Source of the DNA: Osedax fenrisi
Taxonomy: Eukaryota > Annelida > Polychaeta > Sabellida > Siboglinidae
Assembly: GCA_964019155.1 (NCBI GenBank)
Contig: OZ025242.1
Span: forward strand, 61,861,156 to 61,925,155
Direction of reading: 5' to 3'
DNA length: 64,000 nt
The position numbers were made by a program, and so were the translations under genes. Each line of letters starts with the position of its first letter. The first letter of the stretch is position 1. Positions 36,340 through 48,107 of the stretch are shown here, in pieces. Under the pieces are notes generated by a model. That model saw nothing but the letters and a program-made list of their open reading frames with translations. It was not told the origin of the DNA and did no database searches.

Positions 36340-37150
36340 GTAGAAAGTAATCTTGTACGAGATCATTTCGGACTATATAATCTAGTACGTCTTATTAAAT
36401 TTATTCTAAAAGTATTATTTATGAATTTAATATTATAGTTATCTTAGATTATTTTAATTTCGACTCTATAGTCATCATTTATATATATATATATATATAT
36501 GTATATTATATTTTCCATCAGTAATTAATAATTAAATATAAATATTAGAATAATTCTATAATTATGAAAACACTTAATTTTACAAGTCGTAAGAGAGTAT
36601 TACCTCGTGCCATAATAATTTAATTATTAATTACTCATATAAATTTATTAAAGTAATCTCTGACGACTTTTTGAGTAATCTATTGACTTATTTCGTCAAT
36701 AAGTAATTTTATTTATAGACCAATTTAACTTATCTATAAAAAAACTTATCTAAAATTAATCTTGTACGAGGTCATTTCGGACTATGTAATCTAGTACGTC
36801 TTATTAAATTTAGTTTATTCTAAAAGTATTATTTATGAATTTAACATTATAGTTATCTTAAATTATTTTAATTTCTAATCTAGATTTATTATTTATATAC
36901 ATATTTGTATATATTATATTTTCCATCAATAATTAATGATTAAATATAAATATTAGAATAATAATTGTAGAATTATGAAAACACTTAACTTTACAAGTGG
37001 TACGAGGTTACTAATGAGTAGTGATATTACTTAATTCTTAATTACTCATATTAATTTATTAAAGTAATCTCTGACGACTTATTTAGTAATCTATTAAGAC
37101 TTATTCCGCCAATAAGTAATTTTATTTATAAAACAAATTTAACTTATATA
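36340..37150. repeat. Tandem pair of decayed MITE copies, about 410 bp each
   Basis: 36348-36755 and 36758-37150 share AATCTTGTACGAG.TCATTTCGGACTAT.TAATCTAGTACGTCTTATTAAATTTA at their starts and AATCTCTGACGACTT and AATAAGTAATTTTATTTATA near their ends. The TCGTACGA-like motifs tie them to the MITE at 31339. Confidence 0.7.
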
Positions 37151-37215
37151 TATATTAATAAATATAGTTATCTATATTTATACTTATCTATATTTTTCTA
37201 ATTTCTATATTCAGG

Positions 37216-37424
37216 ACACTGTTGGGGCAATAAAGTGAACCTGGCGAGATATGTTCCTCTCTGAATGTCATCTCATAAATGACGTATCGTGGGTGCCTAT
37301 AAAGAACTATATACAGCAGTCGATGGACGATATAGTATGCATGTCTGGTGCTCTACTAAATGTGATGAGAGATATAAATGATCTGAGAATGCGATTCATA
37401 AAGTGCCGAAAAAGCTTGCCATAG
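37216..37424 (+). pseudogene. Coding-like fragment, unknown protein
   Basis: Preceded by an acceptor-like TATATTCAG. After an in-frame TGA at 37238 the frame is open for 61 codons: FLSECHLINDVSWVPIKNY, MDDIVCMSGALLNVMRD, DLRMRFIKCRKSLP, then TAG. Composition is far less AT-rich than its surroundings. No family recognised; it could be an exon remnant or transposon-borne code. Confidence 0.35.
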
Positions 37425-37557
37425 TAAGGTAAATTAATTTTGTGTATATAAATATATATATATATTTATTAATTAAGAGGATCTCAATGGATAAATTAGT
37501 TAATATCAGAACAAATTGTAATATGTACTAGTGATCTAAAAATTCAAATCTTTGCTT

Positions 37558-37735
37558 GTCTTCGAAGACTTTCAAATCATTAAAAAAATGTTTGGAGACA
37601 TCAAATCTCTACCATGTCATGTATTCGAAGACATTCAAATCACCAAAAAAATGTTTGAAGACATCAAATCTTTACCAATTCCTGTATTCGAAGACTTTCA
37701 AATCATAAAACAATGTTTGTCACATAAATTATTGA
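37558..37735. repeat. Three copies of a 63-bp in-frame repeat
   Basis: Units start at 37558, 37621 and 37684. On the plus strand each is open and reads like VFEDFQIIKKMFGDIKSLP; the whole frame is open 37552-37779. Sequence GACTCGA/TTTGAAA-like blocks near the opposite end (39090-39205) suggest the repeat grew from the TIR itself. Confidence 0.85.
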
Positions 37736-37844
37736 ATTTATTGATAGTAAAAACTTCCCATCATCTAATATACAGTTGATCCCCTTTACTTCTACAAACA
37801 AAGTATAATGTGAGAGCACAGTAAACATAAACAAATTCCATTGC

Positions 37845-38585
37845 AGATTTCCTACATACCTACTATAGCTACATATCTACATGAATACCTACTTACCCAC
37901 CTATATACCTACCTACTTACCAACCTAAGTATATGCATGACTACCTACCCAGCCACCTACATGCCCATATACATACCCTACCCAACAACCCGCCTACCTA
38001 TCTATCTACCTACTCACATATCTACCTATCCATCCACCCACCTAACTACCCACCCATACATATATCTACCTGACTACCTACCCATCCACCTACTTGCCTA
38101 TATGCATACCCTACCACCAACCTACTTACCTACCCACCCACTCATATACCTAAATATCTTCCTGAGTACCTACTTACCTATATGCATACACTACCCTACC
38201 ACCCACCTAACTATCTATCTACCTTTCCACCCACCCACCTAACTACCCACCCATATCTCTCTACCTTCATGACTACCTACCAACCTACTTGCCTATATAA
38301 CTACCCTATCACCCACCTACCTACCTCCTATCTACCCACCCATCCATATATCTACCTACATACATACCTCCCTGCCCTACAACCTACCTAACTATACTAC
38401 CCACCTATCTACCTACATACATACCTATCTACTTTCCCAATGTATATATATATGTAGGTCCTACATACCTGACTGCCTACCTCCCCACCTGTATACTTGC
38501 CTACATATTTGCCTGACTATCTATCCATCTACACATATACCTACCTGCATACCTATCTAACTAAATAAACACCTACCTACATACA
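37845..38585. repeat. Degenerate (ACCT)n satellite, about 740 bp
   Basis: CTACCTAC/CCACCTAC/CATATACCTACC permutations throughout. Open frames here (for example 37841-38242, Tyr/Pro/Thr-rich) are products of the tetranucleotide and are not genes. Confidence 0.95.
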
Positions 38586-38848
38586 TGCATATATACACAC
38601 ATATATAATATACAAACACTAAAATAGTTAATAAGTGTACATATTTCTCTACATAGAGTTATATATTGAGAGTGTATCATACACTAAATGCCATCCAATG
38701 TATCATATAAAATCGATTCATGAGTATTATATAATAATAATTTAGGATATGCAATTAGCTACCTGTCCTTATCTATTATCTATTAATATACGTTTGTTCA
38801 CTAATTTAGTTCCCTACATCTATATTAATAATCTATCACTCTGATCGT

Positions 38849-38960
38849 ATAAATGCTCCTTTTTTTTCGAGTTTATTCCAAATTATAGTACTAATCGGTA
38901 ATTAATAAGTTCGATTAGTACTATAATTTGGAATAAACTCGAAAAAAAAGGAGCATTTAT
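38849..38960. repeat. Perfect 49-bp inverted repeat with 14-bp loop
   Basis: Arms 38849-38897 and 38912-38960 are exact reverse complements, including TCCTTTTTTTTCGAG, with loop GTAATTAATAAGTT. No mismatch despite decayed surroundings. Confidence 0.95.
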
Positions 38961-39227
38961 TGTATATATATATACATATAAATAATGACTTATATAATTT
39001 ATAAGTATATAAATTACATATTACGTATAATAATGTGGCTACAATACTATGATAAATAGTGAATTTAATCCATACAAATTTTTGAAAATTAAATAGGTGT
39101 GACTCGAATTGACTCGAAAATTAGATTTAAGATTTGAAATAATAATTTATATAAATGTTTGAAAATGATGTGACTCGATTTGAAACTTGAATTGAAAGAT
39201 TTGAAAATTTAGATCACTAATATGTAC

Positions 39228-40290
39228 TATTAATTGATGATATAGCATATATAACATATATGTTATTTAGTAACTATGAACAAATTACCAATTAAATAAG
39301 TTTTTAAATAACATAAAAAGCATATTTTATAGCATGATATTTAAAATATATTGTTATATAATATTTTATATCTAATATATAAATTCTATAAAAATTACAT
39401 TTATATATAGATAAAAAAACTTATTAATTATTAACTTTAACTTATAAACTATTAACTATTATTTTATAATATTGATTTTATATTAGCTGAATGCATAATG
39501 TAATTACTTTACAATTTATTTATTGTTGACTTTTCAAATGCATTTTACTAGAAATAATATATGCTATGTTTACATATATAAATGAATGTTTAGATAAAAG
39601 TACAAAGCTATCTACCTAATTATTTTTCTATATATAATTAACATATATATGAATAATATAACAAAACCCATATTCAAAAATAGAATTATTATTTGTAAAA
39701 TATATATTTGTTACTTTTATGTAATAGATATGATTTTCTTTCTTTTTTATATAATAAAAAAAATAGTTTAAATCAATAAATAGTATTTTAGAAACATTTA
39801 AAAAAAAGAGAAAATGCTTCCTTATCTCTACATATATGAATTCAACAAAATGGCCGTCTCAAAAATACATATCGCACCTACCACCACCAAACTTACTACA
39901 GCTAAATAATTTTTAGATCTTTGCCGGTAATTTATATACTCCAATATGCATGTTTTATTTGGTTCATTTTATATCACTATTTAATCGTATATAATATTTA
40001 TTATCATACTTAATTATCTACTAACTATTTTTTATATATATAAATTACTCATATATACATATATGTTACTCAAAATATCAGTAACTATTAAGTATATATA
40101 TATTTATTAATATATTTAAATTATATAGAATTGGATACCTGCAATCCAGTTTATTTGATGAGTTTCAACACGGTATCATGTACTGATTAACGTTAGTAAT
40201 ATATAACACTTTAAATTATTTACTAATTAATATTTTGTTTCAATTATATAGTTTAAAACTACAAAAAAAACTATGTTGAAATAAATTACA
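39228..40290. other. AT-rich DNA
   Basis: No feature recognised. Confidence 0.6.
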
Positions 40291-40299
40291 GGAAGCAGC

Positions 40300-41785
40300 T
40301 CTCGGACTCAGATGCAATGCTTGTAACAAGATGAATAACTTCAAATCCTTCTGTAGGAGCAGACATTACTATAAGAACTATAAGAAACAGGAGTCCACTA
40401 AATTACATCAAACTTACATGTAGCAGACCAGGACATAAGATACAAGGTTTTTATTAAATTATGTTAAACTATTCATACCCTTTAAAAATAGAACATATAT
40501 ATTATTTAAAGTTGACAAAGGGTCTTAAAGTAATGTACTATCCTTTAAGGTATACAATAACATTAGAAAGCCTACTTAACTAACCCCTATCCATACATAC
40601 TCTTAGCATATGAAAATAAACCTATTGCGACCTACGGCATAACAATAATATGTTATAATTATAATGGCATATTATACGATATAAACTTCACTATAGTCGA
40701 ATCCCCACAACCCCCTATAATATGACTAATAGACACATCTGCAGAAGGCTAAGCCTCATAAAAATATTATGCACAGACATAATCCCACCTATATCAAAAC
40801 CACCCGCCAAAAATGATACCAGAATATTCCCCGTAACACTTCAAATAAGCCTCGACAAATAAGTACGACCCTTGTTACATGCGAATAAATGTGTCGAAAT
40901 CAACTTTAAAGTATATATAGAACTATAGCGTATGATGTCCAAAGGAATCATCATATCGGTAAATAAGCCTACAGCATAGGTATCCAGCATAACATATGCA
41001 CCAAAGAAGTAAGGCGACATCATGATATTATATGTAATATGGTATTCCAACCAATGCGAAAGATTCCAGACACATCCAATAAGCAATTGGAAACTACCAC
41101 CAAACATCAGAAGCATACCATATATGTCCTCCACTAATAGGACATCACCCACATTTCATCCAGTCCTCACTACCTAGCATCAAATGAATTCATAGAAAGA
41201 CACGTTCAGACCATAAAGAACATTATAAAAAATACAGACATCAATAAGATAACTAAAGCACTACTATCTTAGAGAAATAACCCTCAAAATATGATGACCC
41301 CAGCCCTCTACACCTACTCTTACATCAATCCAAACATCAGAACGCACGAAACTACAAACACATCAAACAGACATAAATTAACTAGATGACATTACTTGCA
41401 AGAAAACTGCATACCTCGTACATAACGTTCAAATCTGTCAAATTCGAGACTCCTTAAAATTCACATGATCCCCAGCTACCATTGTCAAGAAACGAACCAG
41501 AATCATATGTCATGTGTACCCATACGGGAAACATCCTATGACGTACAAGACATAAAATACGATCAACACCTACAACTAACCCCAAGAAAATTACACCACC
41601 ATAGAGAATACCCCCACTCAAACACTACATTTATCTAATTACCCAACACCACCATCTGATAATAATACCATCCTCTCACACACAGCTATTATAGAACAGA
41701 AGCAGCTTAGGAAACTATACGCCGAAGCTCCAGGAACAGGCACACTCCCTACCGATTTGTCCTGTAATATATCTTCTTCTTAGAA
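40300..41785 (+). pseudogene. Decayed Ty3/gypsy retrotransposon, internally deleted
   Basis: Plus strand. A nucleocapsid-like CNACNKMNNFKSFC sits at about 40316-40360. Protease-flanking code at 40625-40760 (IATYGITI, NFTIVESPQPP), then the N-terminal RT shoulder about 40850-41010 with scattered frames (MSKGIIISVNKPTA, SSITYA). RT palm, RNase H and most of integrase are missing. The integrase C-terminus follows: EFIERHVQTIKNIIK near 41187 and SLKFTWSPATIVKK near 41455. Numerous stops and frameshifts, C-to-T-like decay. Non-functional. Confidence 0.8.
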
Positions 41786-41792
41786 GAGGTGA

Positions 41793-41970
41793 TGTTATGT
41801 TATTATCACTATTACTTTGTGTATTATTATTATCTCGCATTATACTAACACACGCCGAGTGCTAGGGATATGCCCATACATCACCGTCTCATATGATTAA
41901 GCAATGCTAGACGCATATCTATAAGAGCCGTGATAAATGTACAAAGTTAATAAATAATGTATTTAACGCA
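41793..41970 (+). repeat. Probable 3' LTR of the decayed gypsy element
   Basis: Starts TGTTATG just after a purine-rich AGAAGAGG tract (polypurine-tract-like), contains an AATAAA near 41950, and ends near TTAACGCA. No 5' LTR copy is in the window, so both boundaries are estimates. Confidence 0.45.
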
Positions 41971-41974
41971 TTTA

Positions 41975-43195
41975 TTCTTTTTCTAATAACTTAACAACTT
42001 GTATATACAAATATACTTTAATATAAATACATTTCTGATTAATGATTCATATACAAATATACTAAATTTGATTTTGATAATTATGTTAATGTTTGAATCA
42101 AATAATAATATTTATGTAATGTATTATTCTAATATAATTACACTAACAAATATAAATAAATGAAATACAATTAAATATATTTATGATTATTTGATACAAA
42201 TACATAAAATCTGTTTTTGATATAAATTAAATTATTAATGTTGATCAAATATAAAGATTTATATAAGTTTTCAAGAATAATTAATTGATTATTGTTTAAA
42301 TGAATATAACATAATTGATACAATTGATATATTTAGTATTTTAATTTGAAATAAAATTGACATGTAAGAATCCATAATTAATTTATTATTCTTTTATACA
42401 AGAAAATATTAATGACTAATATATATATATATTTTTATAAATATTTAAATATAATATACATATTAGTGTTGTAAATGATGTCGGGTAGTTTCGGGTAATT
42501 GACTACATGGAAGGTTTCGGGTATCAAAATATGATTTTGGTTCAATTACGATTTAAATACTAATAACTTATCATTATCGAAAATATAAAAAATGCTTATT
42601 TAAAATTATAGTAAAAGTATTTTATACAATATAAAATAAAATCAACAATATAATTCGTTATCAATTAATTAGACAATAATTTTGTTATCAATGAGTTAAT
42701 ATATAATACATAATGTTACGGGTCGTGTACGGCAGAAATGCAGAATCAGGAATCGCTATAATTAATAAAAAATAGATAGATAAACAATAAAAAACATAGC
42801 AAAGCTAGCTCGGGTATGGCTATTATATCTATAAAGTCTATTCCACACCTAAACTATATGGAAATCCCTCGTATAATTATATACATTTTTACATGTATTA
42901 ATTAAAATGTTAACATTATATTGAATTTATTAGGGAGAGTTAAAGTGAGGTATATAAATAGAAGTAAAACGTAAATACCTACGAATATTCGCATGCATTT
43001 TGAAAATAATTATGTTTTTATAGAAACGTTTGATATTCGCAAGTGAGGTTGTTTCGTGCGTATATTTTCATGTGTGGCATCACTTTAAAATATAATTCTA
43101 AATGATTCTAATACTCGCCACTTTGGATTGAGGTATATATATATACCAGATTAAACATTTTGTATATCTATATACATATCCCATTATATTTATAT
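41975..43195. other. AT-rich DNA
   Basis: Only a mixed-composition patch at 42475-42530 (repeated TCGGGTA) and another at 42715-42835; neither identified. Confidence 0.5.
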
Positions 43196-43199
43196 TGAA

Positions 43200-43667
43200 T
43201 TAATACCAAAGATTTTCCGAAGGAAAGATATAACACTTACGCGAAATCGTGTTTTTCGAATTTGTATACAAAATACCCCAGTACCACCTATAGCGGGTTA
43301 CTTTTAGGAACTATGTGTTATCTATAATGTAAATTCGTATTTAACTAAACACTTTTAAAATGTTAAATAATATGCTTTAAATTAATATTTATATGATGAA
43401 AACTAAGTGTTCATTACTAATATATAATAAACAAATATGATATGTATGTTTTAAATGCTATAAGTATATATTTAGTAAATAAAAGCTAATTTATATTGCA
43501 TGTAATTTAATAGAGCAATGAAAAAATTGTTGTATGCAAATAGAGCCTAACCTAAATCTATTTCAGTGATTTCGATACTACTGCTAGCAGCAGCAGGGGA
43601 TATTACTAAATTATGTTGCATGTATAGGGAGTGTTATATCTTTGCTTCGCAAAATCTTTGTTAATAC
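43200..43667. mobile_element. 454-bp TIR element with 7-bp target duplication
   Basis: Element 43207-43660, flanked by TTAATAC at 43200-43206 and 43661-43667. Ends CAAAGATTTTCCGAAGGAAAG on the left and, inward, CAAAGATTTTGCGAAGCAAAG on the right, both followed by ATATAACAC. No coding frame. Same duplication length and CAA start as the 21231 element. Confidence 0.88.
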
Positions 43668-44945
43668 TAAATAAATAGGCTTACATAATTATATAAGTGT
43701 GTATATATTATAATAATTATATAATAATAATATATATTTATTGAATACAATACAAAAAGCGGATACAAATATGATTATTAATCTATGTGTTAATAATATC
43801 GAATATATACTATTAAAAAATATAAATTATTGAATGAATCATGATTGCATAAGTATTATAAATTAATTAAAACATGCATAATTCCTATCTACACCATGTA
43901 TTATTTTTACTATTTTTTTTGTGCATAACTTTTTTTTAAATAAAAATAAACTAAAATACTTCTATTATAGAATTTAATAATATGTCTAATGATATCAAAT
44001 TTATTATAATAGCATCAATATAAAAAATCGTATTCCTATGGTTTTATTTATATCGTACAAATACATTATAGTTGGGTTATTCGTAGACTATAAATGTATA
44101 GTATTTACATTTTATACTAGTTTGGAAATATTAAAAATTATAGTAATATTACTAATATTAGATATTATATAGGAAGGTTAAAATGAATTAATAATGTAAT
44201 ATAATGAAAAATAAATAACTTATTGAAAAACAAATATTTCGAAAATGTTACTATAGTATCTTACTTACGATTCTATATTCAATAATATATAACATACATT
44301 TATATATTTATTTACTATATATATACATAGATAATTTATTAAAATATAATACCTACTATATTTAATAATATACAAATTATTTATTATTATTCAAATTTTG
44401 AAATAATCTGAAATAATAATATTGAAATTTAAATAATTACTACTATTTCCTAAGTTTTTATGAGTCATACAAATCTTTGATTATAAATAGAAATTGATGT
44501 ATATTTTTACAAAATAATAATAATATTTAATTCAAAATGTATATTTTTAATTAATAACATCTTTTATATTTTTATTCAATATATTTATTCTAAAGTACAT
44601 TTAATATATTAATTCATAAATTGCCATTTGACATATACGCATTAAGTTGCTGTATTTCGGTAAAAACAGTGTGTCAACAGATTCCGTTTTTTTGTGTAAC
44701 CAAGTATATACACGCAGAAATCTAAAAATGTAATTATTTATAGTCTATTCTCTATAAAACCAAATGATAATTAAATATATTCATTATAATATAACGATTA
44801 TTAAAATATTATTTAATTAGATACCAATTATTTCTCTAACATATAGTAATTCATAAATTAAAGTAGGTGGTTGACACAAAATTGTCGGCCTAATCTTCGT
44901 GTCAGCGTATTCCGTATTTATATGCCCGTTTTGTCTTCTCATTCC
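43668..44945. other. AT-rich DNA
   Basis: No feature recognised. Confidence 0.6.
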
Positions 44946-44953
44946 GTATATTA

Positions 44954-44957
44954 TATA

Positions 44958-45005
<48 letters not shown>

Positions 45006-45020
45006 TAGATAGATAGATGA
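44954..45020. repeat. (AT)n then (GATA)n microsatellite
   Basis: AT run to about 45003 followed by four to five ATAG units; lies where the 3' end of the adjacent minus-strand LINE fragment would be. Confidence 0.9.
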
Positions 45021-45139
45021 TTTATTTATACACACATATAATATATAAATAAATAAACGATAACATAATATATAAGTAAAAAAATAGGATTTTTAGATTA
45101 ATAAACGTTAACAAAATAAAATAATATAAAATAAAATAA

Positions 45140-45335
45140 AATGCATTTTATGGTCATGACCAATAATCTAATCTATGACTTTACTTCTGAAACGTTCTAT
45201 GGATGTCAAAATTCTTATATCTCGAGGTATACCATTCCATAGTGCAGCTACCGAATGCCGAAAATATCTTTTGCCATATCTAGCCAGCCTGAACTTATGG
45301 TAGGTTATTACAATAAATACTACTTATTGCATAAT
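45140..45335 (-). pseudogene. C-terminal fragment of a LINE reverse transcriptase
   Basis: Minus-strand frame: YHKFRLARYGKRYFRHSV, AALWNGIPRDIR, SIERFRSKVID then stop at about 45170. The R-G-R-F-S/A-A-x-x-W-N-x-L/I-P-x-x-I-R pattern is the usual C-terminal tail of CR1/L2-like LINE RTs. Typical 5'-truncated copy. Confidence 0.6.
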
Positions 45336-45509
45336 ACGACTTATTTACTCTACTACAACATCTCATCAATCATCTCGTATGTGGATATCCTTCACCCTCA
45401 GGTGTAAATTACGTATTATCTCCTACAATCTATAAATCAATATATTCGTTCACCTTTAGGTATAGGTGATATAATATATGACATCTGATCTAATTAAAAA
45501 TATTGAATA

Positions 45510-45690
45510 TATATAAGACCATAACTTTAGAGATATATAAAAGAATAAATAACTATTTTAATACATTTAAAGTTATATAGTAGTCTAATTATACTTTTAA
45601 ATTTAAATTTAAAATGTGTTGATAAGTATAATATTACGAGAATGGGACCTAAACTATTAGTAAATTAATTTATACAAAATTTTTATTCCA
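45510..45690. repeat. Diverged copy of the 54427-54721 MITE
   Basis: Shares CATAACTTTAGA, ATAAAAGAATAA.TAACT and GAATGGGACCTA.ACTATTAGTAAAT with 54510-54650. Confidence 0.6.
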
Positions 45691-45949
45691 TTTTTAATCA
45701 CTTATCGTTTATAAATGCATATTTTAGTCACTCATATTTATGATTGTGCATCATATTATATATCACTTTAAAGGGAATTAATCAAATTTTCTTATTATGA
45801 TATAATATATTTTTTTTTAAATAATATATTTTTTCAAAAATCATAAATATCAAAAATCAAAATAATATAATAAAGTAAATAAATATGTGGCATTTACGTT
45901 GATATAAAAAGAAAAGTTTACAAAAATTTCGAAATACATGAGTATATGG

Positions 45950-46870
45950 TGTAAACATTTACATGGAAATGATGGATCACATGATAATAGTGATCACCAT
46001 AGACCACCTCAAACATTATCAGATTGCAAGATAAAATATTATTAACGAGTTAAACGAATTGATAAACTAGAAAGCGAAATTAAAATTAAATGGAGTCTAT
46101 CACTATAAATTATTAATAAATTATTGTAGCTTTTTTTATTAATATTAAATATCATTTAATGTAGTTTAATATAATTTAAAGAGATATGTAAACTTTAACT
46201 TTTGAAATGATTATATTGATTATAAATTTTGAAAAAATGATATTTTATTTAGATGCCTAATAGTAATTAAATCTAATTAGTAATTTACAAATAAATTGTT
46301 CAAAAAATAATTAATTTACTCTAAGCCTGCTGACCTAAGCATACTAACAAAATATTTTATATAACATTTATCTTCTCATAAGGTAGGTCCTATATATTAT
46401 TATAATGTAATGTGTATTTATTACTGTTATTATATAATATAATTAATTTATATATATATATATATATCGTCTGACATCAGAAATTATTTAGTAAATGAGA
46501 TGATGCATTCTTACAAATATATTATACTACTATCTTAATATACATCTTAAAGGAATGGACTATAAATATATGAACATATAAAATATATGGTAGGCATGGT
46601 AGATACATATCTAATTTTAGAATTTCCATTCCTAATATACCTTTATTAATGGCAACTAATTATACTTGAGAGAGAAGTTTCTAGAAATGTAAACCAATAA
46701 AGAATTTTCTATGAAATTATCTGACACAATAAAAACTTTCAAGTCTGGAAATATTATCTTTCGAATTAGCAATTTAATGAAATATTCTTGATATCTTTGA
46801 TTCAAAGATTTAAATCATTGAAATATAATTCAATAGCATTGATAATGATCTGATTCGGAGTACACAAAAT
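45950..46870 (+). pseudogene. hAT transposase relic, second copy (ZMYM-like)
   Basis: Plus strand. About 46050-46080 matches the inverse of 19440-19480. The C-terminal dimerisation block at 46655-46870 retains ERSF, PIKNFL, LSSLEILSFELAI and DIFDSKI with in-frame stops. It also matches the inverse of 17770-17860 in the hAT at 17203. No TIRs seen, so ends are lost. Confidence 0.65.
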
Positions 46871-46879
46871 AATCATTAT

Positions 46880-47160
46880 AGAGAGAGCGAGTTTGGTAGG
46901 ATGACCATGTTAATACTACTTAAATAATTATTAAATACTAATAAAATACTATGTAAATACTATTTATATATATACTAATATTTGTTAGATACTAATAATT
47001 AGTAAAATATATAAATCGATCTTTAGAATCTTATTATTATATATTAGTTATTAATTAATTATATATTGTCTTTATTAAGCATTGGTATTTTTCTAATATT
47101 AATTAATCTATACTGTTAAGTATTATTGAATTATTAATCTTTGTTTATTATGATAAGCTA
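46880..47160. other. AT-rich DNA
   Basis: No feature recognised. Confidence 0.5.
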
Positions 47161-47171
47161 TGTTAATTTGT

Positions 47172-47400
47172 AGATATCTCAAGACATGATACTTGACAAA
47201 AACCTACTGCAAGGCATAGTAGAATTCAAAAGAAAGTGTTGTAGACCTATGAGATGCTGGAATGACGATATTCACTATTGGTCTGCATTATCAACAGGTG
47301 AATTTCTGGAATAAGTTGTTGATCGATATGAATGGAAGAAGTTGTGTTAGCTGTAATATCGTATACCCCCTACTCATCACAGGAATAACAAGTAAGTCAT
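47172..47400 (+). pseudogene. Coding-like fragment, unknown (possibly transposon-derived)
   Basis: Frame after TTTGTAG reads ISQDMILDKNLLQGIVEFK, RPMRCWNDDIHYW, then stop. From 47262 another frame reads FWNKLLIDMNGRSC and PLLITGITSK, vaguely like the spacer before RT in LINE proteins. Two frames open in turn suggest a frameshift. Identity unresolved. Confidence 0.3.
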
Positions 47401-47819
47401 TATTATTAAATTATTTATCTGTGAATATTAGAATAATATTTTTAAAGTACCAGATAAATAAATTATATAGGTTTATAATATACAAATTATTTATTACATG
47501 TTAATTATATTAATTACAATGTATTTATTATCAAATAATATCTTTACATGTTATTGATGTTATGAGGTAGGTTGTACTGGCTCAGCGTATACTATGATGA
47601 TGCAATATTCATATCGGCACGTTCAGTATTAAGTTAATATTAGGTTCAATATAAGTTAAATTATCCTACATATCGCAACACTTAATTAGTAATATTTAGA
47701 TGTTTAAAATAAATATAAGTTTATTATATTATATATATACATAGGTATATTACAAGGTTTATATTTAGATAATAGATATAAAGTTTTTATAATTTATTTG
47801 TAGAGAAACAATTCTTCAC

Positions 47820-47907
47820 GGATAGCAACATCCTATCTTGAATAGCCTCAGGTTTCACATTCAGATCTTTCATGGGGCATAAATCATCATCCCATTCATA
47901 GTAACTT
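47820..47907 (-). CDS. Candidate internal exon, unassigned minus-strand gene
   Basis: 88 bp. Acceptor ATACATAG|A, donor TATCC|GTGAAG. One base completes a codon, then SYYEWDDDLCPMKDLNV, KPEAIQDRMLLS; leaves in phase 0. Entry phase fits the exon at 54894-55032, and exit phase fits the one at 20785-20856. Balanced composition in AT-rich DNA. Could also be an exon relic carried in a repeat. Protein family unknown. Confidence 0.42.
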
Positions 47908-47935
47908 CTATGTATAACATAATATTAATTAATAT

Positions 47936-47938
<3 letters not shown>

Positions 47939-48003
<65 letters not shown>
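47939..48003. repeat. (AT)n microsatellite
   Basis: Sixty-odd bases of AT dinucleotide. Confidence 0.95.
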
Positions 48004-48010
<7 letters not shown>

Positions 48011-48107
48011 CATATTATATAGAACTGTTTACTACCTATACATTATACTATGCACATAATGAATATATTGAGTTTTATATGTAATAGAGAATATAAAAAG
48101 TTAAATA

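Larger units (their letters stand above)
37521..39227. mobile_element. hAT-type non-autonomous element with 8-bp target duplication
   Basis: Element 37529-39219 (1691 bp), flanked by ATATGTAC at 37521-37528 and 39220-39227. Ends TAGTGATCTAAAAATTC on the left and, inward, TAGTGATCTAAATTTTC on the right, fitting the hAT YARNG rule. The cargo is a 63-bp tandem repeat, a long ACCT-type satellite and a perfect hairpin; no transposase. Confidence 0.9.

Noticed and set aside
37841..38391. Long Tyr/Pro/Thr/Leu-rich frames
   Set aside because: Translation of the degenerate ACCT satellite; open because the tetranucleotide lacks stops in these frames.
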